DNA from: Halomonas elongata DSM 2581
GTDB taxonomy: Bacteria; Pseudomonadota; Gammaproteobacteria; Pseudomonadales; Halomonadaceae
Reading direction: 5' to 3'
Assembly: GCF_000196875.2 (NCBI RefSeq)
Contig: NC_014532.2
Span: 992,001-1,056,000, forward strand
Length of the DNA stretch: 64,000 nt
A model generated the notes under the pieces. That model saw only the letters and a program-made list of their open reading frames with translations. It did no database searches and had not been told where the DNA came from. The position numbers and the translations under genes are program-made. Numbering within the stretch: the first letter of the stretch is position 1; every line of letters starts with the position of its first letter. This document shows positions 37,616-46,829 of this stretch, in pieces.

Positions 37616-38758
37616 ATGAGCGATACCATTCCGGCGGACATCGCCGACAAGACGGATGTGACGCCGGCAGCGGAGACGCCGCGACAGGAGGCATCGACCC
37701 GCAAGGCCTCCGCCATCGAGCTGCGCGGCCTGCACAAGCGCTTCGGGCGGGACACCGTGGCACTCGACGGGGTCGATCTGCACATCCAGGCCGGCGAATT
37801 CTTCACCCTGCTGGGGCCTTCCGGTTGCGGCAAGACGACCCTGCTGCGCATCCTGGCCGGCCTCGAGGAGCCCGATCAGGGCTCGCTGATGGTCGGCGGC
37901 AAGGAACTCACCGAGGTGCCGCCGCACCGGCGCAGCGTCAACACCGTCTTCCAGTCCTATGCGCTCTTCCCGCATCTTTCGGTGCGCGACAATCTGGCCT
38001 TCGGCCTCAAGATGCGTGGCCTGCCGGCGGCAAAGCGCGATGCCAAGGTCGATGAGATCGCCGACTTCATCAAGCTGGGGGATCTGGTCGATCGACGCGT
38101 CGACCAGCTTTCCGGCGGGCAGCGTCAACGCATCGCCCTGGCCCGGGCGCTGGTCTGCGAGCCGGATGTGCTGCTGCTCGACGAGCCGCTTTCGGCGCTC
38201 GATGCCGGTCTGCGCTCCCAGCTCCAGGTCGAGCTGCAGCGCCTGCAGAAGCGGCTGGGCATGACCTTCGTGTTCGTGACCCATGACCAGGACGAAGCGA
38301 TGGTCATGTCGGATCGCATCGCCGTGCTCGACAGCGGCAACATCCAGCAGGTCGGTGCACCCAACGACGTGTACGAACGTCCCGCCAATGCCTTCGTGGC
38401 TCGCTTCATGGGGCATGACAACCTGTTTGCCATTCATCGCAGCGAAGGCGACTGGGTGGAGACCGAGATCGGTCGCTTGAGACTGCTGCCCGACGAGCAG
38501 CGCGATACGGCCGATGGCTGGCTGCTGGTGCGGCCCGAGACGCTGGAGCTCGGCCCCGAGGTGCCGGAGGGCTACAACCGGCTGGAGGGCATCGTGCGCG
38601 AACGCCTGTATCGCGGCAGTCGCATCGAGTATCGGCTCGAGGTCAACGGGCAGGCGGTGATGGCCGTGGCCAGCAACCTGGGCCAGCGAATACATCGGGA
38701 GGGCGATGAGGTGACCATCAGCGTCTGTCCGGAAGACCTGGTACGGGTCGCTGCCTGA
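37616..38758 (+). CDS. potA: Polyamine ABC transporter ATPase PotA
   Basis: 380 residues. Walker A GPSGCGKTT, Q-loop VFQSYALFPHL, signature LSGGQRQR, Walker B VLLLDEPLSALD and the switch His in VTHDQDEA are present, plus a C-terminal TOBE domain. A 30-residue N-terminal extension precedes the ABC domain. Ten bases separate it from potB. Powers the PotBC channel. Confidence 0.94.
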   Translation: MSDTIPADIADKTDVTPAAETPRQEASTRKASAIELRGLHKRFGRDTVALDGVDLHIQAGEFFTLLGPSGCGKTTLLRILAGLEEPDQGSLMVGGKELTEVPPHRRSVNTVFQSYALFPHLSVRDNLAFGLKMRGLPAAKRDAKVDEIADFIKLGDLVDRRVDQLSGGQRQRIALARALVCEPDVLLLDEPLSALDAGLRSQLQVELQRLQKRLGMTFVFVTHDQDEAMVMSDRIAVLDSGNIQQVGAPNDVYERPANAFVARFMGHDNLFAIHRSEGDWVETEIGRLRLLPDEQRDTADGWLLVRPETLELGPEVPEGYNRLEGIVRERLYRGSRIEYRLEVNGQAVMAVASNLGQRIHREGDEVTISVCPEDLVRVAA

Positions 38759-38768
38759 GGAGGGTGTC

Positions 38769-39689
38769 ATGGCCGAAACAACCCAACACGCAATGCGCCG
38801 CCGGGCCGTGGTCAGCGAGATGCGCCACCTGCTGTTCAGCGTCACGCCCGGTGCGGCCTGGATCATCATCTTCCTGGTGCTGCCCAGTGCTTACCTGATG
38901 GGCGTGGCCTTCATGACCAACGGTCCTTATGGCCTGCCACAGATGCCCCTGACGCTGGATGCCTTCGAGCGCCTGGCCGGATTCGGCTTTCTCGGCTGGA
39001 GTCCGGGGAATCTCTATACCCTGTTGCGCTCGCTGTGGCAGACCCTGCTTTCCACGACCCTGGTGGTGCTGGTGGCCTATCCCATCGCCTACTACATCAC
39101 CACCTGCCGCGAGCGGTGGCGGCCGCTCATGCTGCTGGCGGTAGTCGTGCCATCCTGGACCAACCAGGTGATCCGCACCTTCGGCTGGATGAATCTGCTG
39201 GCGCCTGGCACGCCCCTGTCGGAACTGGCCGAAGGGCTCGGGCTGATCGCGCCCAACATGGGGCTTTATCCTTCCAACTTCGCGGTCACCCTGGGGCTGG
39301 TCTACAACTTCCTGCCGTTCATGGTGCTGCCGCTCTATGCCGCCTTCGAGAAGCTCGACACCGCCCAGGTGGAGGCCGCCCAGGATCTCTACGCCTCGCC
39401 GGCGCGCGCCTTCTGGCATGCGGTCTTCCCGCAGACCCTGCCCGGGCTGCTGGCGGGCATCGTGCTGGTGGCCATTCCGGCATTCGGCATGTACGTGATT
39501 CCCGAACTGCTGGGTGGCGGCAAGGGCATGATGCTGGGCAACCTGGTGGCCACCCAGTTCTCGGGCGGCTCCAACTGGCCGCTGGGGGCGGCCGGCGCGA
39601 TCCTGATGTTGATCGCTACCTTCATCGGGCTGTTCGCCATGCGACGCATCGGCAAGCGCCTGGGTGGCGGCGAGGAGGTGGTGATATGA
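38769..39689 (+). CDS. potB: Polyamine ABC transporter permease PotB
   Basis: 306 residues with six hydrophobic helices and a long cytoplasmic N-terminus. The EAA loop is seen in VEAAQDLYASPARAFWHAVFPQTLPG. AGGAGG lies upstream of the ATG. It overlaps potC by four bases (ATGA), so the two permeases are coupled. Confidence 0.94.
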   Translation: MAETTQHAMRRRAVVSEMRHLLFSVTPGAAWIIIFLVLPSAYLMGVAFMTNGPYGLPQMPLTLDAFERLAGFGFLGWSPGNLYTLLRSLWQTLLSTTLVVLVAYPIAYYITTCRERWRPLMLLAVVVPSWTNQVIRTFGWMNLLAPGTPLSELAEGLGLIAPNMGLYPSNFAVTLGLVYNFLPFMVLPLYAAFEKLDTAQVEAAQDLYASPARAFWHAVFPQTLPGLLAGIVLVAIPAFGMYVIPELLGGGKGMMLGNLVATQFSGGSNWPLGAAGAILMLIATFIGLFAMRRIGKRLGGGEEVVI

Positions 39690-40483
39690 ACAAGCGTGCG
39701 CTGAGACGTGGCCTGACGGGCTTCTGGTGGCTGACCCTGTTCTTCCTTTACCTGCCCCTGGCGGTGGTGGTGTTGTTCTCCTTCAACTCCGCCAACAGCT
39801 CGGCCAGTTTTGCGGGCTTTTCGCTGCGCTGGTATCACCGGCTGCTGGGCAACGAGCAGATCCTTTCGGCCTTCGCCAACAGCATGGTGCTGGCCGTGGT
39901 TTCCTCGGCGGTCGCCCTGGTCATGGGCTGTCTGATCGGTTACGGCATGTATCGCCACCGTCACCGCAAGCTCGGCTGGTTGATCGTGCTGATCTATTTG
40001 CCGATCGTGCTGCCGGACATCGTCTTCGGCATCTCCGAGATGGCCTTCTTCGTCCAGGTTCACGAGGCCACCGGGTTGTTGAAGCCGGGACTGGGGACCA
40101 TGATCATCGCTCACGTGACCTTCCAGATTCCCTTCGTGGCGCTGATCGTCTATTCGCGCTTCGTGGGGCTCGACCCGACGCTCTTCGAGGCGGCCAAGGA
40201 TCTGTACGCCACGCCGTTCAAGCGGGTGCTGCACTTCATGCTGCCGACCATCAAGCCGGCGTTGATCTCGGCGTTCTTCCTGTCCTTTACGCTGTCCATC
40301 GATGACTTCGTCATCAGCTTCTTCACGGCGGGACCGGAAAGCGCGACGCTACCGATCTATATCTGGGGCGCGATCAAGAAGGGGGTGTCGCCGGAGATCA
40401 ATGCCATTGCGTCGTTGATGATCGGTGCCGTGGCCGTCGCCGCCATTCTGAGTCTCGTCTTCAGCCGTCGCCGGCAGGCCTAG
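39686..40483 (+). CDS. potC: Polyamine ABC transporter permease PotC
   Basis: 265 residues with six helices. The EAA loop is FEAAKDLYATPFKRVLHFMLPTIKPA and the final helix is followed by SRRRQA. The ATG lies inside the potB stop region with GAGGAGG upstream. Forms the channel with PotB. Confidence 0.94.
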   Translation: MNKRALRRGLTGFWWLTLFFLYLPLAVVVLFSFNSANSSASFAGFSLRWYHRLLGNEQILSAFANSMVLAVVSSAVALVMGCLIGYGMYRHRHRKLGWLIVLIYLPIVLPDIVFGISEMAFFVQVHEATGLLKPGLGTMIIAHVTFQIPFVALIVYSRFVGLDPTLFEAAKDLYATPFKRVLHFMLPTIKPALISAFFLSFTLSIDDFVISFFTAGPESATLPIYIWGAIKKGVSPEINAIASLMIGAVAVAAILSLVFSRRRQA

Positions 40484-40520
40484 GCCGGCGTCACCATCAA
40501 GGGGAAACGAGGAGTCCATC

Positions 40521-41585
40521 ATGAATATCAACAAGACGACACTGGCCCTGTCCCTGGCAGGCCTGGCACTGGCGGGGCAGGTACAGGCGCAGGAGAACAA
40601 GCTCTACCTGTTCAACTGGACCGAGTACATGGATCCCGCGATCATCGAGGCCTTCGAGGAGAAGTACGATGTCGAGGTGGTCCAGAACTATTTCAATTCC
40701 AACCCCGAGATGTTCGCCAAGCTCAATGCCGGCGGCACCTCCCAGTACGACGTCGTCGTGCCGTCGAACTACTATATTCCGCGCCTGATCGAGACGGGGC
40801 TGGTCAAGGAGCTCGACAAGTCGAAGCTCGACAATCTCGACAATGTCATGGAGCAGTTCGCCGATCCGTCCTACGACCCTGGCGCACGTTATTCCGCGCC
40901 CTACCAGTGGGGTGTGACCGGCCTCATCTACAATACCGAGACCTTTCCCGATGCGCCCAAGAGCTGGTCGCTGCTCTTCGACCCCGAGGTCAACGCGGAG
41001 TATCCCTTCGGACTGATGGGCGATGGCCAGGTCACCATAGGGAGTGCCTGTGCCTATCTCGGCCATGGCTATGACTGTACCTCCATGGATGCCTGGCGCG
41101 AGGCGGCACGGCTACTCATCGAGACCAAGAATCGTGGGACATTCAGCGGCTTCACTGACGGCACGCCGGCCCTGCAGCAGCTGTCTCGCGGTGTGATCCA
41201 TGCGGGACTCTCATACAACGGCGATTTCCTGTTCTACAAGGAAGAGAACCCGGAGGCCTTCGAGAAGATGAAATTCATGATTCCCGACGAGGGGGCCGAG
41301 ATGTGGGTGGACGCCATGATGATTCCCAAGGAGGCGCCGAATCCCGACATGGCCTACAAGTTCATCGATTTCATTCTCGATGCCAAGATCGGTGCCCAGC
41401 TCTCCAACTACAACTACTATGCCAGCCCCAACGCCGCGGCCCGTCCCTATCTCGACGAGGTGCTGACCGAACCGCCGGTCCAGCCCAGCGAAGCGGACAT
41501 GGAGCGCCTGCGTTTCACGCCGACCCTGGAAGGCGAGCAACTGCAGACGTTCCAGCAATTGTGGTCGGAAGTGAAGTCGCGTTAA
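40521..41585 (+). CDS. potD: Polyamine-binding periplasmic protein PotD/PotF (copy 1)
   Basis: 354 residues with a signal peptide (ending VQA-QEN). Ligand-site segments of the family are visible: FNWTEYMDP near the mature N-terminus, VVPSNYYIP, and EMWVDAMMIP, which holds the Trp and Asp of the polyamine pocket. It follows potC by 37 nt and is the primary binding protein of this transporter. Confidence 0.92.
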   Translation: MNINKTTLALSLAGLALAGQVQAQENKLYLFNWTEYMDPAIIEAFEEKYDVEVVQNYFNSNPEMFAKLNAGGTSQYDVVVPSNYYIPRLIETGLVKELDKSKLDNLDNVMEQFADPSYDPGARYSAPYQWGVTGLIYNTETFPDAPKSWSLLFDPEVNAEYPFGLMGDGQVTIGSACAYLGHGYDCTSMDAWREAARLLIETKNRGTFSGFTDGTPALQQLSRGVIHAGLSYNGDFLFYKEENPEAFEKMKFMIPDEGAEMWVDAMMIPKEAPNPDMAYKFIDFILDAKIGAQLSNYNYYASPNAAARPYLDEVLTEPPVQPSEADMERLRFTPTLEGEQLQTFQQLWSEVKSR

Positions 41586-41592
41586 GGCGTCA

Positions 41593-41657
41593 GGGATGAG
41601 ATGCGGGGTGCGCTCCACTGGCCACGAGGGCCCGGGGATTGGCATCTCGCATCCCGC
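41593..41657 (+). other. Long-range stem between potD and puuA
   Basis: GGGATGAGATGC (41593-41604) can pair with GCATCTCGCATCCC (41642-41656), with one small bulge and a long loop. No T run follows. It may attenuate transcription or protect the upstream mRNA. Confidence 0.35.
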
Positions 41658-41722
41658 CACTCGCCTGCTTTGAGCTTCGAACGACGGGATCTGCACCCGT
41701 GTTCATCAGCAAGGATATTCCC

Positions 41723-43090
41723 ATGAGTAACCGTCAGGAGCTGCCGCTCCTCAACGATTGGTTTCAGCAGCACGGCATTACCGAAGTCGAGTGCCTGGTC
41801 GCCGACATGACCGGCATCCTCAAGGGCAAGATCATGCCCGCCGGCAAGTATCTCAATGGCGGTCGTCCCCGGCTGCCGGATTCGATCTTCATCCAGACGG
41901 TCACCGGTGGCTACCCCGATGACGAGGAAACCCAGTTCTGGAATCCCGTCGAGCGGGACATGGAACTGGTGCCCGACCCGAATGCCGTCTATCTGGTGCC
42001 CTGGACGGAGGATGCCACCGCCCAGATCATCCACGATTGCCACTATCTGACCGGCGAGGAAGTGGAGCTTTCGCCGCGCCATGTCCTCAAGCGAGTGCTG
42101 GCGCTTTACGAGGCACGAGGCTGGAAACCGGTGGTGGCTCCTGAGGTGGAGTTCTTCCTGGTCAAGACCAATACCGATTCGGATTATCCGTTGGAACCGC
42201 CGATCGGGCGCAATGGGCGACAGGAGAGCAGTCGCCAGTCGTTTTCCATCGATGCGGTCAACGAGTTCGATCCGTTGTTCGAGGAAATGTACGACTACTG
42301 TGAAGCCATGGGGCTGGATCTGGATACCCTGATCCACGAGGAAGGAGCCGGCCAGATGGAGGTCAACTTCCAGCATGGCGATCCGCTGACGCTGGCCGAT
42401 CAGGTCATACTCTTCAAGCGTACCCTGCGCGAGACGGCCCTGCGCCACGGCATGTATGCCACCTTCATGGCCAAGCCCATGGCCGGGGAGCCGGGCAGTT
42501 CGATGCATATCCACCAGAGCCTGATGGACGTCGAGCGAGGCCATAATCTGTTCGCCGGTGACGATGGCCAGCCAAGCCGTCTCTTCCACCATTTCATCGG
42601 TGGCCTGCAACGTTATCTGCCGGACGCCATGCCGCTGCTGGCACCCAACGTCAATTCCTATCGGCGCTTGCTGCGCACCGAGAGCAGCGGTTCGGCGCCG
42701 ATCAACGTGGAATGGGGCATGGACAATCGCACCGTGGGGTTGCGGGTGCCGGTGTCCACGCCCGAGGCCACCCGGGTCGAGAATCGGCTGGCCGGCGCCG
42801 ATGCCAATCCCTACCTGGTGATGGCGAGCTCGCTGGCCTGCGGCTATCTGGGCATGCTCAGCCAGCTCGAGCCGCGCCCGCCCATGGTCGGCTCGGCCTG
42901 GTCCCATGGCAACAAGTTGCCCGACGACATCGGGCCGGCGCTGGAGCTGTTGCGTGAGTGCAAACCTCTCGCCGATATCCTGGGCGAGCGTTTCACCAAC
43001 AGTTACCTGGCGGTCAAGAGCGCCGAGCATCGCGAGTATTTCCAGGTCATCAGTTCCTGGGAGCGGGAGCATCTGCTGCTGAGAGTCTGA
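41723..43090 (+). CDS. puuA: Glutamine synthetase-type gamma-glutamylputrescine synthetase (copy 1)
   Basis: 455 residues with the GS fold. The N-terminal beta-grasp is followed by the catalytic domain with PEVEFFLV, GAGQMEVNF, the SMHIHQSL His segment and ENRLAGADANPYL. It ligates glutamate to putrescine using ATP. The ATG at 41723 has AAGGA seven bases upstream; an earlier in-frame ATG (41639) is rejected. The location between two polyamine-binding proteins supports PuuA over ordinary glutamine synthetase. Confidence 0.88.
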   Translation: MSNRQELPLLNDWFQQHGITEVECLVADMTGILKGKIMPAGKYLNGGRPRLPDSIFIQTVTGGYPDDEETQFWNPVERDMELVPDPNAVYLVPWTEDATAQIIHDCHYLTGEEVELSPRHVLKRVLALYEARGWKPVVAPEVEFFLVKTNTDSDYPLEPPIGRNGRQESSRQSFSIDAVNEFDPLFEEMYDYCEAMGLDLDTLIHEEGAGQMEVNFQHGDPLTLADQVILFKRTLRETALRHGMYATFMAKPMAGEPGSSMHIHQSLMDVERGHNLFAGDDGQPSRLFHHFIGGLQRYLPDAMPLLAPNVNSYRRLLRTESSGSAPINVEWGMDNRTVGLRVPVSTPEATRVENRLAGADANPYLVMASSLACGYLGMLSQLEPRPPMVGSAWSHGNKLPDDIGPALELLRECKPLADILGERFTNSYLAVKSAEHREYFQVISSWEREHLLLRV

Positions 43091-43190
43091 GAGGGTGGTG
43101 GCATCGTGACGGCGTGGACTCCGCCGGGGAGCCCGCGCGGTCACGATGGGCTAGGCTGGAAGGGCTTTTCATCCATATGGAGATACGCTC

Positions 43191-44249
43191 ATGCGACCCT
43201 TCCTGGCCGGCATCGTCGGTGCTTGTCTGCTCGGTACTGGCACGATGGCAAGCGCTGCCGACAAGCTCTACCTGTTCAACTGGACGGAGTACATGGATCC
43301 CGAGGTCGTGGCGGACTTCGAGGAAGCCCACGATGTGGAGGTGGTGCAGAACTACTTCACCTCCAACGCCGAGATGTTCTCGAAGCTTTCGGCGGGTGGC
43401 GATGCCCAGTACGACGTGGTGGTGCCCACCGATTACTTCGTGCCGCGGCTCATCGAGGCGGGGCTCGTCCAGCCGCTCGATCCGGCCCTGCTCCAGGGGC
43501 GGGAACATCTGATGGAAGCGTTCCGGCATCCCTCCTATGATCCCGAGGAACGCTACAGCGTGCCCTACCTCTGGGGCGTGACCGGCATCGTCTACAATAC
43601 CGAGACCTTCCCCGATCCGCCGACTTCCTGGCGTCTGCTCTTCGATCCCGAGGTGAATCCCGACCAGCCCTTCGCGCTTCTCGGCGGCGATCCGCAGGTG
43701 GCGCTGGGCATGGCCTGCGCCTATCAGGGGGCCGGATTCGACTGCGTCGGCCAGCAGCCCTGGATCGAGGCGGCTCGCCTGGTCGGCAAGACCCTGGATC
43801 GCCCCAATTTCACGGGCTTCGTCGACAGCACGGCGGCCATCGAGCAGGTTGCCAGGGGCGTCGCCCAGGTCGCCGTGACCTATAGCGGCGATGTGGATTA
43901 TCGCAAGGCGGATTCTCCCGAGACTTATGAACACCTCGACTTCTTCGTGCCCGACGAGGGCTCGCAACTGGGCGTGGATACCCTGGTGATCCCCGCCCGG
44001 GCGCCGCATCCGGAACTGGCTCACGCCTTCATCGATTTTTTGATGCGTCCCGAGAATGCCGCGCGTTCGGCCTCCTATGCCTACTATCGGACGCCCAACG
44101 AGGCGGCGCTCGAGCTGCTGCCTCCGGCACTTGCCGAAGGCTCTCGGCTGGATGGCGGGCGTCGTGAGCGCTTGGTGACCACACCGCTCATCGAGGGGGA
44201 GAGGCTGCAGATGTTGCAGCAGTTGTGGTCGGAGGTGCGCAGCCGCTAG
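43191..44249 (+). CDS. Polyamine-binding periplasmic protein, diverged paralogue (copy 2)
   Basis: 352 residues with a signal peptide (ending ASA-ADK). It is collinear with the protein at 40521-41585 along its whole length (FNWTEYMDP, DYFVPRLIE, YNTETFPDPP, QQLWSEVRSR). The pocket differs: EMWVDAM becomes QLGVDTL, losing the conserved Trp but keeping the Asp, and NGDFLFYK becomes SGDVDYRK. It probably presents a different amine to the same PotABC, or acts as a sensor. Follows puuA by 100 nt. Confidence 0.88.
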   Translation: MRPFLAGIVGACLLGTGTMASAADKLYLFNWTEYMDPEVVADFEEAHDVEVVQNYFTSNAEMFSKLSAGGDAQYDVVVPTDYFVPRLIEAGLVQPLDPALLQGREHLMEAFRHPSYDPEERYSVPYLWGVTGIVYNTETFPDPPTSWRLLFDPEVNPDQPFALLGGDPQVALGMACAYQGAGFDCVGQQPWIEAARLVGKTLDRPNFTGFVDSTAAIEQVARGVAQVAVTYSGDVDYRKADSPETYEHLDFFVPDEGSQLGVDTLVIPARAPHPELAHAFIDFLMRPENAARSASYAYYRTPNEAALELLPPALAEGSRLDGGRRERLVTTPLIEGERLQMLQQLWSEVRSR

Positions 44250-44489
44250 GCACTGTCCTCAAAGTGTCCAACCTTCGCTCGTCGGCTTTTCAGACAAGCG
44301 CCCGGGTGGGCATCGCTGGAATCCGCGGGCGTGCCAAGCGTGGGGTGCGCCGCGTTCAGGCATTTGACGATCGATGTTCATCACTCGCTTGAGTGGTGAA
44401 TATCATGCGCCTTTTTGTTTGCCTTGTGGCATAGGTATCCCTATCATCGGCAATATTGTGTTGAATAAAATAACCACCTGGAGGTCTTC

Positions 44490-45782
44490 ATGACTGCCAC
44501 CTCGCCCACGGAGCACATCGCATCCTGGTATGCGGCATCCGCGAATCCCGCGCCCTCGCGTCCGCCCCTGGAAGGGGAGATCAACTGCGACATCTGCGTG
44601 GTCGGCGCCGGTTTTACCGGTATTTCGTCGGCCTTGCACCTGGCCGAACAGGGGTTCGACGTGGTGGTGCTGGAAGCCTCTCGAGTGGGGTTCGGCGCAT
44701 CCGGGCGCAATGGCGGACAGATCGTCAACAGCTACAGCCGCGACATGGACATGATCGAATCCCGCTACGGCACCGAGACGGCCCGCGCCCTGGGCGACAT
44801 GGCCTTCGAGGGCAATCGTATCATTCGTGAGCGCGTGGCCGAGTACGACATTGCCTGCGACCTGCGTGACGGTAACCTCTTCGCGGCCTGCAACGCCAAG
44901 CAGCTCAAGGGGCTGCGCGAGCACAAGGCGCTCTGGGAGCGTTATGGCCACCAGCAGCTTGAGCTGCTGGAAGGCTCGGCGGTCAAGCGTGAAGTGAATA
45001 CGGAGCGTTATACCGGTGCGCTGGTCGATCACTCGGGCGGTCACATGCATCCGCTCAACCTGGTACAGGGCGAGGCCGCTGCCTTCGAGTCGCGGGGCGG
45101 CGTGATCTACGAGCAGACGCCGGTGACTCACCTCAAGCACGGTGACCCGGTCCAATTGACCACACCCGGCGGTGTGGTGCGTGCCACTCGTGTGGTGATG
45201 GCCGGCAATGCCTACCTGCAGGGCGTGGTGCCCGAGCTGGAAGGCAAGTCCATGCCCTGCGGCACCCAGATCATCGCCACCGAGCCGCTGGAGGCGGAGC
45301 GCGCCCAGGCCCTGTTGCCGAATGGCCTGGCGGTGGAGGACTGCAACTACCTGCTGGACTATTTCCGCCTCACTGCCGATAACCGGCTGCTCTATGGTGG
45401 CGGCGTCAACTACGGTGGCCAGGATCCGAACGACATCGAGGCGGTGATCCGACCCAAGATGGAGAAGACTTTCCCCGGCCTGAAGGATGTCGGCATCGAG
45501 TATGCCTGGAGCGGTAACTTCCTGATGACCCTCAACCGGCTGCCACAGTTCGGCGTGCTCAACGACAACGTCTACTATGCTCAGGGCTATTCGGGCCACG
45601 GCGTGACCTGTACCCATCTCGCCGGACGCCTGATCGCTGAAGTCATGACCGGTCGCGACGAGCGCTTCGACGCCTTCGCCGGCCTGCCGCACCTGCCGTT
45701 CCCCGGCGGTCGCATGCTGCGCGTGCCGCTTTCGGCCATCGGTGCCTGGTACTACGAGACGCGGGACAAGCTGGGCGTCTGA
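44490..45782 (+). CDS. puuB: FAD-dependent gamma-glutamylputrescine oxidoreductase (copy 2)
   Basis: 430 residues, DAO family. The FAD motif VVGAGFTGISSALHLAEQG, then GFGASGRNGGQI, and GYSGHGVTCTHLAGRL near the end. The N-terminal ASWYAAS matches PuuB. It has a 240-nt AT-rich leader, hence probably its own promoter; GGAGG lies upstream. This copy looks closer to classical PuuB than the one at 36290. Confidence 0.88.
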   Translation: MTATSPTEHIASWYAASANPAPSRPPLEGEINCDICVVGAGFTGISSALHLAEQGFDVVVLEASRVGFGASGRNGGQIVNSYSRDMDMIESRYGTETARALGDMAFEGNRIIRERVAEYDIACDLRDGNLFAACNAKQLKGLREHKALWERYGHQQLELLEGSAVKREVNTERYTGALVDHSGGHMHPLNLVQGEAAAFESRGGVIYEQTPVTHLKHGDPVQLTTPGGVVRATRVVMAGNAYLQGVVPELEGKSMPCGTQIIATEPLEAERAQALLPNGLAVEDCNYLLDYFRLTADNRLLYGGGVNYGGQDPNDIEAVIRPKMEKTFPGLKDVGIEYAWSGNFLMTLNRLPQFGVLNDNVYYAQGYSGHGVTCTHLAGRLIAEVMTGRDERFDAFAGLPHLPFPGGRMLRVPLSAIGAWYYETRDKLGV

Positions 45783-45837
45783 TCCGAAGCCTGTCGCTGC
45801 TCGGCGACGGCGGGTCAATCAATATGGAACTCCTTGT

Positions 45838-45859
45838 GGGGCGCCCAAATGGGCGCCCC
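45838..45859 (+). terminator. GC-rich hairpin after puuB copy 2
   Basis: GGGGCGCCC (45838-45846), AAAT loop, GGGCGCCCC (45851-45859): a perfect 9-bp stem. No T run follows, so it may stall or process rather than fully terminate. Confidence 0.55.
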
Positions 45860-45969
45860 GTGCGATTAAGCTAGGCAAGAAACAGGTCGCGCGAGAAGCC
45901 CTGCCTCTCGCTGTGGGCCGCTGGGCATCGCTCGCCCGGCGCCGATGCTGATCAAAGGAGGAAGCGATA

Positions 45970-46533
45970 ATGAGCAAGTCGATCGTCGTGGGTACCACCC
46001 TGGCCGTGCTGGGTCTGGGCGGCATGGCATTCGGTGCCTGGCAGATGCAGGAGGCGCAGGAGGCCCGTCAGCCGCAATATGCCGAGATCACCGGGGTCGA
46101 GCCCTTGACGCGCAGCGTCGAGACGCCGCGCGAGGTCTGCGAGAACGTGACGGTCCAGCGCCAGGCGCCGACCCGGGATCCGCATCGCGTCGTTGGATCG
46201 GCCGCCGGTGCCATCGTCGGCGGGCTTCTCGGCAACCAGATCGGTGGCGGCAGTGGCAAGAAGATTGCCACCGTGGCCGGTGCGGTCGGCGGTGGCCTGG
46301 CGGGACGCGAGGTGCAGGAGCGCATCGAGTCCGGACAGACGGTCACCACCACCGAGCAACGCTGCCATACGGTGACCGATACCCATCAGGAAACGACAGG
46401 CTATGAGGTGAGCTGGCGGCATGATGGCGAGGTGCACACCAGCCGTCTGGACAGCCGGCCCGAGGGCGAACGTGTTCGCCTGGTGGATGGCAAGCCTCAG
46501 TGGCAGGCATCGGCGTCACCCGCCGAGGGGTAA
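45970..46533 (+). CDS. Glycine-zipper 2TM-domain envelope protein
   Basis: 187 residues. An N-terminal membrane segment (about 6-25) acts as signal or anchor. A Gly-zipper region (GSAAGAIVGGLLGNQIGGG, then GAVGGGLAGREV) is at about 75-115, and two cysteines flank it (REVCENV and EQRCHTV). Related to SlyB/UmoD-type proteins of the outer membrane or periplasm. GGAGG lies eight bases before the ATG. Stands alone and converges with fdsD. Confidence 0.83.
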   Translation: MSKSIVVGTTLAVLGLGGMAFGAWQMQEAQEARQPQYAEITGVEPLTRSVETPREVCENVTVQRQAPTRDPHRVVGSAAGAIVGGLLGNQIGGGSGKKIATVAGAVGGGLAGREVQERIESGQTVTTTEQRCHTVTDTHQETTGYEVSWRHDGEVHTSRLDSRPEGERVRLVDGKPQWQASASPAEG

Positions 46534-46537
46534 ACGG

Positions 46538-46579
46538 CCCTCCCCCGAGACGCCAGGCGCGTGAAGCTTTCGGGGAGGG
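46538..46579. terminator. Convergent-gene stem-loop
   Basis: CCCTCCCC and the bases after it (46538-46550) pair with TTTCGGGGAGGG (46568-46579) over about 12 bp with one bulged C. It lies between the convergent glycine-zipper gene and fdsD and could serve both. Confidence 0.55.
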
Positions 46580-46588
46580 GAAGGCCGG

Positions 46589-46819
46589 TCAGGAAGTCTG
46601 GCGGCGTTGTTCGGCCATCTGTTCGACGGCCTGGCGGGCAATCGGATTCAGATCGCAATCGGCATCGTCCAGGCAACCGATCAGTCGTTCCTTCATGCTG
46701 CGCGCCCAGAACTTTTCCAGGTGATTGCGCACGCCCGTTGCGGCGTCGTTCGAACTCTGGAGGTTGGTGGCGATCTGGTTGGCCATGTGAATCAGAGTTT
46801 CGCGTTGATCGTGCTGCAT
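46589..46819 (-). CDS. fdsD: Formate dehydrogenase delta subunit FdsD
   Basis: 76 residues, a small helical protein typical of the last gene of fds operons. HMANQIATNLQ and VRNHLEKFWARSMKERLI are characteristic. GAGGA lies seven bases before the ATG, inside the fdhD 3' end, and ten bases separate the two genes. Needed for assembly of the soluble NAD+-dependent formate dehydrogenase. Confidence 0.88.
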   Translation of the reverse strand: MQHDQRETLIHMANQIATNLQSSNDAATGVRNHLEKFWARSMKERLIGCLDDADCDLNPIARQAVEQMAEQRRQTS

Positions 46820-46829
46820 ATCGATGTCC

